From positions 1 to 28,515 of the IMG/VR virus record IMGVR_UViG_3300042923_000633: DNA of 28,515 nt. One strand, given 5' to 3'. The notes beneath the pieces were generated by a model that saw only the letters and a list, made by a program, of their open reading frames with translations, was not told where the DNA came from and did not search any database. The position numbers were made by a program, and so were the translations under genes. This document shows positions 13,734 through 23,154 of the stretch, piece after piece (within the stretch, counting starts at the first letter, position 1; each line of letters begins with the position of its first letter). Source of the stretch: a virus.

Positions 13734-16529
13734 TTGAACAACGAAGATCTAATTCTAAAAATGATTCTTGATGAATCTGGTTTCACCTCCGGAATGAACA
13801 ATGCTGTAAAAAAGCTTGGGGACTTTGACGGACAAGTCAGCAAGACCGGAGAGAAAGGCGGCCGCTCCCTTGGAGGCATTTGGACATCTTTTGTCGGCAA
13901 CTTTTTAGCCAGTGGAGCGGTTAAAATAATTTCTGCAGGTATGAATGTAATCAAGGACTCTGTTGGCGGCGCAATTGAACGTTATGACAAACTTAGTCAG
14001 TTTCCCAAAGTGTTGAGTGCTTTGGGGGCTTCGACTAAAGAAGCTGAGAGCGCCACGAACAAATTAAAAGAGGGAATTGATGGATTACCTACAACGCTAC
14101 AAGATGTGGCTAGTACAACTCAGCAAATGTATTCAGTATTTAAAAATGCAGATACGGCAGCTGATAGTACAATTGCGTTAAACAATGCTTTGTTAGCAAG
14201 TGGATCTAGCGGAGATAAAGCAGCACGTGGTACGGATCAATATTTGAAGGTACTTCGTACAGGGAAATTCGATATGGATTCATATTCTACCCTGCAAGAA
14301 ACAATGGGGGTAGGACTTGATAAGATTGCGGAAAAATTCAAATTTACCGGGGCTTCCGCTCAAAACGATCTATATAACGCCTTAAAGAAAGGCGATATAA
14401 CGATCAATGAATTTAACCAAGCTTTGATCGATATTCAAGGTGGACTAGATGGGACGGCGAATGTTGCAAGAACTTCTACAGAAGGTATTGGAACATCAAT
14501 GACCAACTTACGAAACTCAGTAAAAAACGGATTAGCTGGGACAATTGAAGCGTTAGATAATGCATTGAAAGATGCAGGGTTTGGTGGATTCGCGGGCATT
14601 GCAGATAAATTGAAAGTAAAGATCAATGAACTGTTCAAAGCATTCAATAATAATCTGCCTAACTTGATTGAAAAAGTTGGGAATGCTTTTCAATTCCTTG
14701 CAGATAATGCTACTTGGTTAATACCTGTTATATCAGGTGTGGCAGGGGCATTGGCATCAGTTGCAGCTATCAATGCTGCAACAAGTACAATAACCAATAT
14801 CACAAAAGCGGTGGGTTCATTATCCTCTGCTTTTTCTTTTTTAATGAGTCCAACAGGCTTAATTATCGTCGGTATCGGCTTATTAATTGCTGCTGGTGTA
14901 GCCCTTTATAAAAACTGGGACACCATCAGTGACTATGCGAAAAAAGTCTGGGGGGGCATCTCAGATTTCTTCAAAGAGACTTTTGACAATATAAAAGGCT
15001 GGTTTTCGGGGCTTTGGGAAGGATCTAAAGAAAAAGCATCTGCTGCAGCTGATGGTGTAAGAGATGCATGGTCCGGGACAAAGGAATGGTTCTCCGATAC
15101 ATGGAATGGAATCAAAGACGGTGCTAAGGATGCGTGGGACTCTGCTGTCCAATCAGGAAAAGACGCCGTCAATGGTGTTAAAGATGTTTGGAACGGTATT
15201 AAGGAATGGTTTTCCTCTCTGTGGAATGGTGTGAAAGAATCAGTCTCATCCATTGTGGGGAATCTTGCCGATGCGATCATGAGTCGCTTCGGTATGCTGA
15301 TCTATGGTGTCCGTAATGCCTTCATACACATGAGCTTTTTCTTAAATACATTATGGGAAAATTTAGTTAAGATTGCTGCTAATATTTTTGATATTCTAAA
15401 AAATGTTATTTTGGCTCCGGTTCTATTCGTGACATCAATGATTACTGGTGGTTGGGAAGAAGCCAGAGACAATATGATTGCTGTTTGGAATAATATTCAA
15501 GAATCAGCAGGGAACATTTGGAACTCAATTAAAGCTATTTTTGACAGTTTCCTTGTTAATACACAGATGGCATTCTTAAATGTTTGGAATGGTATCAAGG
15601 CGGCTGTATCTTATATTTGGTCATCTATGCTAACAATCGCAACGGATACGTTCAATAGTATCGTTGCTTTTTTTGTGGAAACTTGGGCAAATGTTAAGCA
15701 AACAGCGATTGATACATGGACCAACATCAAAGATTCCGTAGCAGCAACTTGGCAAGCGATGTTACAAGGAGCACGTGATACATTTGATGCATTGAAGAAC
15801 TTCCTAGCTGACTTGTGGCAATCAACAAAGAATACTGCAATTGATACTTGGGAATCAATTAAAAGTGCCGTTACTAATGCTTGGAATACAACGAAAGACT
15901 CTGTCATTAATACTGCTAAGGCTTTAGTCCAAGGCGCACAAAAAGCGTGGGATGACTTTAAACAAGGGATTTCTGACGCAGTCAATCGAGCAAAAGAGAT
16001 ATTTGATGACCTAAGAAGTATTGATCTTTTTGAAATAGGTAAAAATATCATTAAGGGCCTGATCGATGGAATAGGTTCTATGTTCAATGCTGTCAAAGAT
16101 ACTGTCACTGGAATTGCAGATACAATCAAAGGCGGTATCACAGGAGCCTTGGGTATTCATTCTCCATCAAGATGGATGCGCGACATGATCGGTAAAAATA
16201 TTGTTCTCGGAGTTGTCAGAGGGATTGAAGAAGAACAAGGCTCTTTAGACAATGCCGTTAATAAAATGACGGATTTACCAACAGAATTACCTACTATCCA
16301 ATTAAAAAGCAACACTTCTGAGGGAGTTAGTACCTCTACGGCTGCCAGTGGCCAAACAGCAATCAGTAATGAGCAATCTGGTGGAGACACTTATCATATT
16401 CATTTGCAAGCGATGGGAGAGCCATCAGAAGCACAAATGATGAGTTGGGCCAAGATGATTGTTAAATATATTAACGAAGTGAAAGAACGCGACTACGCGC
16501 CAAAAGGAGGGGCATTTGGTGGGATTTAA
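13734..16529 (+). CDS. Tape measure protein
   Basis: A 931-residue tail tape measure, whose length sets the tail length (roughly 140 nm at 1.5 angstrom per residue). It starts at TTG 13734, eight bases after GGGGGTGG. The N-terminal block (MNNEDLILKMILDESGF, AVKKLGDFDGQVSKTG) and the helical domain with TLQDVASTTQQMYSVF are typical of TP901-1-like tape measures. A membrane-like stretch is at residues about 378-395 (LIIVGIGLLIAAGVALY). From about 400 to 760 there are Trp-containing repeats of the type WNGIKD or WESIKS. The C-terminal part has LGIHSPSRWMRDMIG, also typical. Confidence 0.97.
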   Translation: MNNEDLILKMILDESGFTSGMNNAVKKLGDFDGQVSKTGEKGGRSLGGIWTSFVGNFLASGAVKIISAGMNVIKDSVGGAIERYDKLSQFPKVLSALGASTKEAESATNKLKEGIDGLPTTLQDVASTTQQMYSVFKNADTAADSTIALNNALLASGSSGDKAARGTDQYLKVLRTGKFDMDSYSTLQETMGVGLDKIAEKFKFTGASAQNDLYNALKKGDITINEFNQALIDIQGGLDGTANVARTSTEGIGTSMTNLRNSVKNGLAGTIEALDNALKDAGFGGFAGIADKLKVKINELFKAFNNNLPNLIEKVGNAFQFLADNATWLIPVISGVAGALASVAAINAATSTITNITKAVGSLSSAFSFLMSPTGLIIVGIGLLIAAGVALYKNWDTISDYAKKVWGGISDFFKETFDNIKGWFSGLWEGSKEKASAAADGVRDAWSGTKEWFSDTWNGIKDGAKDAWDSAVQSGKDAVNGVKDVWNGIKEWFSSLWNGVKESVSSIVGNLADAIMSRFGMLIYGVRNAFIHMSFFLNTLWENLVKIAANIFDILKNVILAPVLFVTSMITGGWEEARDNMIAVWNNIQESAGNIWNSIKAIFDSFLVNTQMAFLNVWNGIKAAVSYIWSSMLTIATDTFNSIVAFFVETWANVKQTAIDTWTNIKDSVAATWQAMLQGARDTFDALKNFLADLWQSTKNTAIDTWESIKSAVTNAWNTTKDSVINTAKALVQGAQKAWDDFKQGISDAVNRAKEIFDDLRSIDLFEIGKNIIKGLIDGIGSMFNAVKDTVTGIADTIKGGITGALGIHSPSRWMRDMIGKNIVLGVVRGIEEEQGSLDNAVNKMTDLPTELPTIQLKSNTSEGVSTSTAASGQTAISNEQSGGDTYHIHLQAMGEPSEAQMMSWAKMIVKYINEVKERDYAPKGGAFGGI

Positions 16530-17253
16530 ACGTGGACAATTTCAAATCAATGGGAGGCATAGTGAAGAATTTAGAGCCTATATGCGAGATCGGCCAAAGC
16601 GCCTTTCTGCAGGGCGTGTCATTGAACTAAGAGAAAGACCAGGAAATGATTCGATTGTTATGGATTTTGCCTATTACAAAAATGTTGAATGGCAACTTTC
16701 TTGTTATGCAAAAGCGGATGGCTTAGAATCTGTTTCCCATTTAGAAGATCGCATACGTTCTTGGCTAGATATGTCCAATTACTCAGATTTTACTTATCAG
16801 TTTGATGAACACTATATCTATCAAGCGATAGTAGTTTCTGGACCTGAGTTTTCTGGTACTAGAAAAAATGGGGTTTTAGTTCCATTTGACTTTACGATTA
16901 GTCTACGACCATTCAAAAGTTCAAGAAATGGTTTTGAATGGATGACTAACGAAACAATGATTCATAATGCTGAGCGTTATCCTTCGAAACCCAAAATTCA
17001 AATTTGGGGTTCGGGGGATATTTCTTTTTGGATAAATGACGAATCTTTTAAGTTAACAGATATTGGAAGCGAGATAGTTATTGATTCACAGTTAGAAGAA
17101 TCGTATCGATTAGTTGATGATGTAATAGAAAGCCAGGATCACAAAACACAATTCCTTGATTTTCCAATTCTGCCAGTTGGATGGACGACAATTAAATGGG
17201 AAGGCGATGTAAAAAAATTTAATCTAATGCCAAGGTGGTGGACCAAAATTTGA
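16519..17253 (+). CDS. Distal tail protein (Dit)
   Basis: A 244-residue protein that forms the hexameric hub joining the tail tube to the baseplate. The start is GTG 16519 (TTG 16516 is the alternative), eight bases after AAGGAGGGG and inside the end of the tape measure gene. The N-terminal part (RDRPKRLSAGRVIELRERPG) and the phrase LEDRIRSWL mark the SPP1 gp19.1-like Dit family. A C-terminal beta sandwich is expected (KPKIQIWGSGDISFW). It overlaps the tail-tip gene by four bases. Confidence 0.9.
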   Translation: MGFKRGQFQINGRHSEEFRAYMRDRPKRLSAGRVIELRERPGNDSIVMDFAYYKNVEWQLSCYAKADGLESVSHLEDRIRSWLDMSNYSDFTYQFDEHYIYQAIVVSGPEFSGTRKNGVLVPFDFTISLRPFKSSRNGFEWMTNETMIHNAERYPSKPKIQIWGSGDISFWINDESFKLTDIGSEIVIDSQLEESYRLVDDVIESQDHKTQFLDFPILPVGWTTIKWEGDVKKFNLMPRWWTKI

Positions 17254-20015
17254 AACCAAGAATATATGAACCATCTGAAAAAGATTTTAGCCATAATGGG
17301 TTAGGCATTATGAGAGATACAACTCGTTGTGATGTTACAGAAGAGGCAAACGGTAAATATGAAGTTGAAATAGAACATCCACTTAATAGTCGGTTTTCAG
17401 TGTATTTTGAAAATGGCTACCAAATAAAAGCAAAACCAAATGATCAAGAAGACTACCATATCTTTGAAATCAAGAACACATACAAAGACACTATCAATAA
17501 TTCCATTTTAATTTATGGGCAATCTCGAACTTACAAACTAGGCAACCGTGAAGTGCAACATGTAGAAATTGATTCAAAAAATGGAGCAGAAGTAATGGCT
17601 GCAATTGAGCGGGGGATGGATGATGAGTGTGATGTAAAACTCTTTTCAGACATCCAAACAGTATCAAGTACATTATTTGAAGCGCGAAATGTATTAAACT
17701 GTATCGCTGGTGAGCAAGGATCGATGTTGCAGTATTGGGGTGGAGAAATTAAGCGGGAACCTTTTAAACTCTCGCTTTTACGTAGAAGAGGAAGAGATAA
17801 TGTTGGTACTGTTCGTTATGGAAAGGATCTTAATGGGCTGAAAATTAAATTTGATTGGTCTTCAATTGTCACAAAAGTTCTGCCTTATGCAGACTTACAA
17901 GACGGTGAAGATGGTACTAGCAATCGAATTTATGGAAAACCTATCTATAGTGAGTTGTTAAAGAACTATCCGGACATTTATGCTAAGCATATCCAATTTA
18001 CAGAAGATCAGGGAGTGAAGGATCTCGATAGCCTTAATCGTGTCGCAGCTAGCTACTTTACTTCGATGAATCCAAATGCAGACAAACCAAAAATCACAAT
18101 AGAATTAGAAATCGAAAAATTAACCGACTCCGATGAGGCAAAAGAATTTGCTAAAATTAGGAATTACGGACTATTCGATACCTTTTCTGTCTATCACAGG
18201 CTTTATGATATCCACATCGATACAAAGATTACTAGTGTTGTTTATGACTCGTTAACAGAAAAAAATAAAAAAATTTATGCTGGCGATGCACAGATGGCTT
18301 TTTATACGAAACAAAATTATGAGCTCCAAGAAACAATAAAAACTTTAACAAAAAAAGGATATATGTCAGAATTTGTGGACTATGTAACCAATTTAATAAA
18401 TGGAGTTGAGGGTGGAAGTGTCTTGCAATATCCAAAGAACAAGCCGCACACTACTTATTACATGGATACAGATTCTAGAGATACAGCTAAAGATGTGATT
18501 GCAATAAACAATCAAGGCCTAGGTTTTTCCAGAACAGGATGGTTAGGTCCGTTTGTCAATGCGTGGGGAATCGATGGAACATTGAATGCCGATTTTATTC
18601 GCGCAGGAAAAATTAAAACAGATATCATGGAAATCTCGTTTAATGGGATGGGTGATTTGCTAAGAATGGTTTCTGGTACACTACAACTTTGGAATGATAA
18701 TAGCAAAATTATGGAATTAACCAAAAAAGGGATGGAATTTTGGAATAAAGATGGGGTCAATGTAGGAACTATCGGGACTACTGATTCAGCAGGAAACCCT
18801 TTCCCAGACGCAGCAACGCCAACACCTTTAGAGGACAATTCATTAGTAATAAGAACCGAAGGCGACGGTAAATATATTTTGATCTCTTCAAAAACAGGTT
18901 ATGGTTTTACTTTACTTGGAAATGGACGCGCTATTTATCGAGGTGACTTGGACATTCAAGGAGACTTAACAATAAAGAATCAAAAGGTTGTAGCTGGTCA
19001 GGGCGGAGGACCATCGACTGGTGGCGGAACTGGGACAGGTGGTTATCCGTCTGAATTGACTACTGATGCCGAGAAATTTGCTTGGGATTGGTGGAGTTTT
19101 GCATTAAATAATGGTTACTCAGAAGAAGCAGCAGCAGGGGTGCTTGGAAATATTCAGGGTGAAGTAGGCCCTACGATGAATCCAAATACTGCTCAAGTTG
19201 GGGGCCCAGCTTTTGGATGGGTCCAATGGGATGGATCCGCTTATCCTTTAGTTGGTTCTCCTACATGGGACGGTAGAGAGTATGTTCAGCGATTAATGGC
19301 TGCTGCCAGGATCAGAGAAGATTACACTTCATCATTAGCTCAAGCTAAATTGATTGAATGGTGTATGTATAATGGTCAATGGATTGGTCAAGTATCGCCT
19401 ACTACAGTGGAAGGATTTAAGACGATTACCAGTGTTGAACAAGCAGCAACAGCTTTTGAATTGAACTTTGAACGTCCAGCAGCAGCCCATCCGGAACGTC
19501 AAGGATACGCAAGGACTTGGTATAACAAGCTACATGGACTACAAGCTAGCCAATTGGTGGGTGAAGAAGGCCTAGCTCATTTAGAAACCCTCATTGGTAG
19601 ATGGATTGGAAATGGGCAATGTTATGCGGTGCCAGCAGAGTATTCTGGTTTTTTAGGCGGATGTGGATTAGGAGCGGGCACAAAATACGGACTTACACAC
19701 GTTATTGGAAATACATCCGCAGCTGCCGATATAGGAATAGCTTACGATTGGGCTGCAGTGGGCTGGAAGGTTATCAAAAATCCAACTTACGATCAACTCG
19801 TTGTCGGGGCCATTATCAACATAACACGTGGAGCCATTTGGGGTGGTTGGAGCACTGATACAACTTATGGTCATACCGGTGTAATTAAAGGGCTTGAAAA
19901 CAACCGGATTCAAACTTATGAGCAAAATACGGAAAAAGGACAGATTGTTGAACGATTTGACCGCATGTATCCGGGGCAAAGTGCGATTTCATCAATTGTA
20001 ATACCACCTAAATGA
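17250..20015 (+). CDS. Tail-tip protein with lysozyme and CHAP domains (Tal)
   Basis: A 921-residue tail-associated protein that completes the tail tip and digests peptidoglycan during DNA entry. The start is TTG 17250, eight bases after AGGTGGTG and overlapping the previous TGA; in-frame GTGs at 17235/17238 are less likely. Residues about 1-370 are the prophage endopeptidase-like Tal hub (FSHNGLGIMRDTTRCDVTEE). Residues about 600-770 are a phage tail lysozyme (AAAGVLGNIQGEVGPTMNP; likely catalytic Glu 638). Residues about 780-921 are a CHAP domain with Cys 791 (GQCYAVP) and His 875 (YGHTG). A Gly/Thr-rich linker joins hub and enzymes. Confidence 0.93.
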   Translation: MKPRIYEPSEKDFSHNGLGIMRDTTRCDVTEEANGKYEVEIEHPLNSRFSVYFENGYQIKAKPNDQEDYHIFEIKNTYKDTINNSILIYGQSRTYKLGNREVQHVEIDSKNGAEVMAAIERGMDDECDVKLFSDIQTVSSTLFEARNVLNCIAGEQGSMLQYWGGEIKREPFKLSLLRRRGRDNVGTVRYGKDLNGLKIKFDWSSIVTKVLPYADLQDGEDGTSNRIYGKPIYSELLKNYPDIYAKHIQFTEDQGVKDLDSLNRVAASYFTSMNPNADKPKITIELEIEKLTDSDEAKEFAKIRNYGLFDTFSVYHRLYDIHIDTKITSVVYDSLTEKNKKIYAGDAQMAFYTKQNYELQETIKTLTKKGYMSEFVDYVTNLINGVEGGSVLQYPKNKPHTTYYMDTDSRDTAKDVIAINNQGLGFSRTGWLGPFVNAWGIDGTLNADFIRAGKIKTDIMEISFNGMGDLLRMVSGTLQLWNDNSKIMELTKKGMEFWNKDGVNVGTIGTTDSAGNPFPDAATPTPLEDNSLVIRTEGDGKYILISSKTGYGFTLLGNGRAIYRGDLDIQGDLTIKNQKVVAGQGGGPSTGGGTGTGGYPSELTTDAEKFAWDWWSFALNNGYSEEAAAGVLGNIQGEVGPTMNPNTAQVGGPAFGWVQWDGSAYPLVGSPTWDGREYVQRLMAAARIREDYTSSLAQAKLIEWCMYNGQWIGQVSPTTVEGFKTITSVEQAATAFELNFERPAAAHPERQGYARTWYNKLHGLQASQLVGEEGLAHLETLIGRWIGNGQCYAVPAEYSGFLGGCGLGAGTKYGLTHVIGNTSAAADIGIAYDWAAVGWKVIKNPTYDQLVVGAIINITRGAIWGGWSTDTTYGHTGVIKGLENNRIQTYEQNTEKGQIVERFDRMYPGQSAISSIVIPPK

Positions 20016-20037
20016 TTTGAGAAAGGAGCTGATCTTA

Positions 20038-20832
20038 TTGGCTATAATGATTCCAATTACTTTGTCAACTACTGAACCAAACAATAATGTTGGCCTAATT
20101 AAAGTCAGGCAAGAAGATAATCAAACACAGACGTTTGTCGTTGAAATAACAGAAAACGGGAGATTAAAAAAATTCCGAGGGCAAGAAGTGTTTTTCGTAA
20201 ATAATACGAAACTTTCGGAAGGGATGCCCATTGAGCGTAAACTGACTAAGACTTATCCAGATGATGGTCGTGTAGAATATACATTAGACAGTCAAGATTT
20301 ACAGTTTTTAGGAGAGAATACCGCCTATTTTTCTTTTAGAAATGAAGAAGGCAAGCAACTTTATTCTACAAGAGATTTTCGCTTCAGAGTGTTACCGGGG
20401 CTGCTAACTGGTGTAGTAAAAGATGGCGCTTATGTCTGGCAGTTTGAAGATTTGAAACGCTTTTTAGAACAATATGTTGTAGATGGTACAAGTGCATGGG
20501 AAAAATTCGTTGAAAACAATCGAGATATCTTAGAAGGAATTGAATCTGGAGGCGAGGTTGTTTTAGAGCTATCAGATGCTCGTTATTCTCAATTCTTTGA
20601 AGAAATGTTCCCTAATTTAAAACAACGATTGGACTACATTGAAACGCATGATTTTACCGAAGATGCTGGAATAATCGACGCAAGTCCGACACTTGTCATT
20701 GGCGAAATGCCATCTGGTTTTTCTTTTCGGACGGATGGGCAAACGTTTATCAACTTACAAGAGATGCCGCTTATTTTTGGCGACATTGGGTTGACGAATG
20801 AAAGTGAGTTTTGGTTAAGGGAGGAATCGTAG
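20038..20832 (+). CDS. Upper baseplate protein, BppU-like
   Basis: The likely start is TTG 20038, nine bases after AAAGGAG (ATG 20047 is possible); an earlier in-frame TTG at 20017 has no ribosome binding site. The product is about 264 residues. Residues 1-120 form a BppU N-terminal domain (IPITLSTTEPNNNVG, DGRVEYTLDSQDLQF, YSTRDFRFRVLPG), the module that attaches receptor-binding parts to the Dit/Tal core in phages such as TP901-1. The middle is a helical stalk, and a short beta-rich C-terminal part follows. It is coupled to the esterase gene by a stop-start overlap. Confidence 0.8.
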   Translation: MAIMIPITLSTTEPNNNVGLIKVRQEDNQTQTFVVEITENGRLKKFRGQEVFFVNNTKLSEGMPIERKLTKTYPDDGRVEYTLDSQDLQFLGENTAYFSFRNEEGKQLYSTRDFRFRVLPGLLTGVVKDGAYVWQFEDLKRFLEQYVVDGTSAWEKFVENNRDILEGIESGGEVVLELSDARYSQFFEEMFPNLKQRLDYIETHDFTEDAGIIDASPTLVIGEMPSGFSFRTDGQTFINLQEMPLIFGDIGLTNESEFWLREES

Positions 20833-21647
20833 TGGCAAAAATTAAACGAACTTTTGAAACTAGAAGTGATGGAACAAAAGAACAATATTACCCAATCACA
20901 CACTGGTCAGCAATCGAAGGGAAGGCTGAAATACTCAATCCAGATAACAGTATTTCATTGACTGGACTGGCGAACATGCAGCGGAATATCAATGAAGCGA
21001 ATCGGAAAATGCAATTGCTCTTTCCATTTTACATGAAAAGCTTCACGGCGTTAGGAGATAGCACGACGTTCGGAACTGCGATTAATAGTGTGGTTTATTC
21101 TTGGGTTCCTTATGTAAAGGACCTGTGTTCATTTAGCGAAGTGATCAACAAAGGCTTTTCGGGATCCAGAATAACCAAAACAACAGGAACTGATAAAAGT
21201 TTTGTAGAAAGGTGTGGAGATATTAGCAATCAAGCTTGTATTTCCATTTTTGGCGGGGTAAACGATTTTAACTATAATTCTCCATTAGGTAGCTTTTCTG
21301 ATACATCAGAAGCTACCTTTTTTGGTGCACTGAAAAAGATCGTAGTGACACTTACTGATAACAATGTGAACGGCAAATTATTTTTTATCACGCCTATGAA
21401 AAGCAACAATGTTAACGATACGTTTGCTAAGAATGAATTAGGATTTACCTTGTTAGACTATGTCAACGCAATGAAACAAGTTGCAGATTACTACTCAATT
21501 CCAGTACTAGACTTATATGCGCATTCAAATATTAGTCCATATATTCCTAGCCAAAGGGCATTGTACATGAATGACGGAACGCATTTAAATGATGCAGGGC
21601 AACAAAGAATTGCAACTCAAATCGCTAGTTTTGTAAACAAATTGTAG
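20832..21647 (+). CDS. SGNH/GDSL esterase tail protein
   Basis: A 271-residue SGNH hydrolase, beginning at GTG 20832 behind AGGGAGGAATC. All four blocks are present. Block I is FTALGDSTTFG (nucleophile Ser 77), block II a glycine in GFSGSRI, block III GGVNDF (Asn 144), and block V DGTHLND (Asp 248, His 251). Residues 1-60 probably attach it to the baseplate. Such enzymes on phage tails remove ester groups from surface glycans or teichoic acids during adsorption. The substrate cannot be read from the sequence, but a decorated cell-wall polymer is likely. Confidence 0.9.
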   Translation: MAKIKRTFETRSDGTKEQYYPITHWSAIEGKAEILNPDNSISLTGLANMQRNINEANRKMQLLFPFYMKSFTALGDSTTFGTAINSVVYSWVPYVKDLCSFSEVINKGFSGSRITKTTGTDKSFVERCGDISNQACISIFGGVNDFNYNSPLGSFSDTSEATFFGALKKIVVTLTDNNVNGKLFFITPMKSNNVNDTFAKNELGFTLLDYVNAMKQVADYYSIPVLDLYAHSNISPYIPSQRALYMNDGTHLNDAGQQRIATQIASFVNKL

Positions 21648-21656
21648 GAGGAAGAA

Positions 21657-22097
21657 ATGATGGCAAACAAAGCTGATATTGTAACCTTGATGAAGGGGAA
21701 TACACCAAAATACGTACGTAGTCATGTCGAGGCTGTCGATGGTCTGAATGAATTATTGGCAGCCACAACCGGAACCGTCACTGCGGGTTCTGGAGTAACG
21801 ATTTTACAACAAGAATTAACTAAAATTAACGGTTTGGTGAACGGTAACGTCATGCTGCGTTTTGATGCGGCTACGACGGTAACGACTGCTCTTCAATTTT
21901 TCACATTGCCTACAGGCTTTAGACCAAAAACAAGTTGGCAATATTCTATACTGGTTGACGGTAGAATTAGTTTTAATGTTTCGGTACGTGCAGATGGAAC
22001 TGTTGTAGCTGGTGGCAGAGCTTATACAGGGAGTACAGAAGCACAAATTCCAGCCGGAAGTTGGATTGGGATTAATTTTTCTCATCAAGCAGCATAA
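21657..22097 (+). CDS. Baseplate/fibre-tip protein
   Basis: A 146-residue protein with tandem ATGs at 21657 and 21660 behind GTAGGAGGAAG. The N terminus ([16 protein letters not shown]) is a short attachment segment, and the rest is a beta-rich domain. That domain is clearly related to the last 105 residues of the collagen-like fibre at 23155: both have LxxATxxT, then DGxIxFxVxxR, VAGxRAYxGxTEA and IPxGxWxxIN. This is typical of a receptor-binding head domain. It may be a short, stalkless version. The duplication is seen directly; carbohydrate binding is inference. Confidence 0.75.
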   Translation: MMANKADIVTLMKGNTPKYVRSHVEAVDGLNELLAATTGTVTAGSGVTILQQELTKINGLVNGNVMLRFDAATTVTTALQFFTLPTGFRPKTSWQYSILVDGRISFNVSVRADGTVVAGGRAYTGSTEAQIPAGSWIGINFSHQAA

Positions 22098-22108
22098 GAG
22101 GTGAATGT

Positions 22109-23143
22109 ATGAGATCACGTAGAATAGGCAAAATAGATGTTCATGCAAGAGTCAGCGGAAATGATACTATTTCCACTGGCTTTGTTTTTTATAGTTATGC
22201 CAAAAATAGTAATGCTCTAGAATTCCATTTTAAGGATCAACAAGGTCGACCTGTTGACTTACTAGGAACGAAAGTAAGATTGCTGTTGATCGTTAAAGAT
22301 AATGGAGAAGATAAAGAATTTAAAACGCTTGATGAAGAAATCGTGACCGAGAGCTCATTAAATGGGATTGTTCGTTACATTATTCCAGATAGGCTAATGG
22401 GGTACCAAGGGATTGTTGATGGGTGGATTTATTTGGATTTTCCAGATGGATCAAAAACAGATGAGGTCCATTTTAAATTTACGATCGAGCGTTCAAAGAT
22501 TGATAATGCATTTTCAGATGCTGGGGACTTTTACATTAAAGACTTTGAGGAAATAAAAAATCAAGTGAACGAGTCCGCTTCAGAAGCTTTGGCAATGATC
22601 GATAGTGCAAAAGCTGAAATCGAAGATAAGCTGAATAATTTAGAAGAGTTAAAAGGCCCAAAAGGTGATACTGGACCAATGGGTCCTCAAGGTGTTCAAG
22701 GGCCGAAAGGTGATATTGGGCCAATAGGTCCAGTTGGTCCAAAAGGAGAAAAAGGAGAGGTTGGATCTGTTGGACCAAAAGGAGATAAGGGTGATACTGG
22801 TCTCACTGGTCCAGCTGGCCCTCAAGGCATTCAAGGAATAAAAGGCGATACCGGATCTGTAGGCCCGGTTGGTCCAAAAGGTGACACCGGGTTGACTGGT
22901 CCGACAGGGCCAAAGGGAGACCAAGGGATCCAGGGTATCCAAGGACCCAAAGGTGATAAAGGGGAAAAAGGTGATACTGGACCAATGGGTCCCCAAGGCA
23001 CTCCTGCGGTTACAGCGGAGGTTTCAGGATTCTTTTCATTGTACATTAACGATACAGGTGACTTGATAGTGACATATGCAGATGAAATCCTAGAACCAGC
23101 ATTGAGTATTAATGAAGAAGGGGAATTAATCTATACGATTTAG
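22109..23143 (+). CDS. BppU-like collagen-containing tail fibre
   Basis: A 344-residue tail protein with ATG at 22109 behind AAGAGGTGAATG. Residues about 1-135 look like a second BppU-type domain ([14 protein letters not shown], then [15 protein letters not shown], ending [13 protein letters not shown]). A helical stretch follows ([19 protein letters not shown]). About 115 residues of Gly-X-Y follow in patterns such as [13 protein letters not shown]. The C-terminal 45 residues form a small beta cap. It is probably a trimeric collagen-like stalk, with the N terminus docked on the baseplate. Confidence 0.85.
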   Translation: MRSRRIGKIDVHARVSGNDTISTGFVFYSYAKNSNALEFHFKDQQGRPVDLLGTKVRLLLIVKDNGEDKEFKTLDEEIVTESSLNGIVRYIIPDRLMGYQGIVDGWIYLDFPDGSKTDEVHFKFTIERSKIDNAFSDAGDFYIKDFEEIKNQVNESASEALAMIDSAKAEIEDKLNNLEELKGPKGDTGPMGPQGVQGPKGDIGPIGPVGPKGEKGEVGSVGPKGDKGDTGLTGPAGPQGIQGIKGDTGSVGPVGPKGDTGLTGPTGPKGDQGIQGIQGPKGDKGEKGDTGPMGPQGTPAVTAEVSGFFSLYINDTGDLIVTYADEILEPALSINEEGELIYTI

Positions 23144-23154
23144 GAGGATGTATT

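Noticed and set aside
15611-16141. 176-residue ORF opposite the tape measure gene
   Set aside because: It is opened by the repeated Trp/Ala/Thr codons of the tape measure; no ribosome binding site and no neighbours on that strand.
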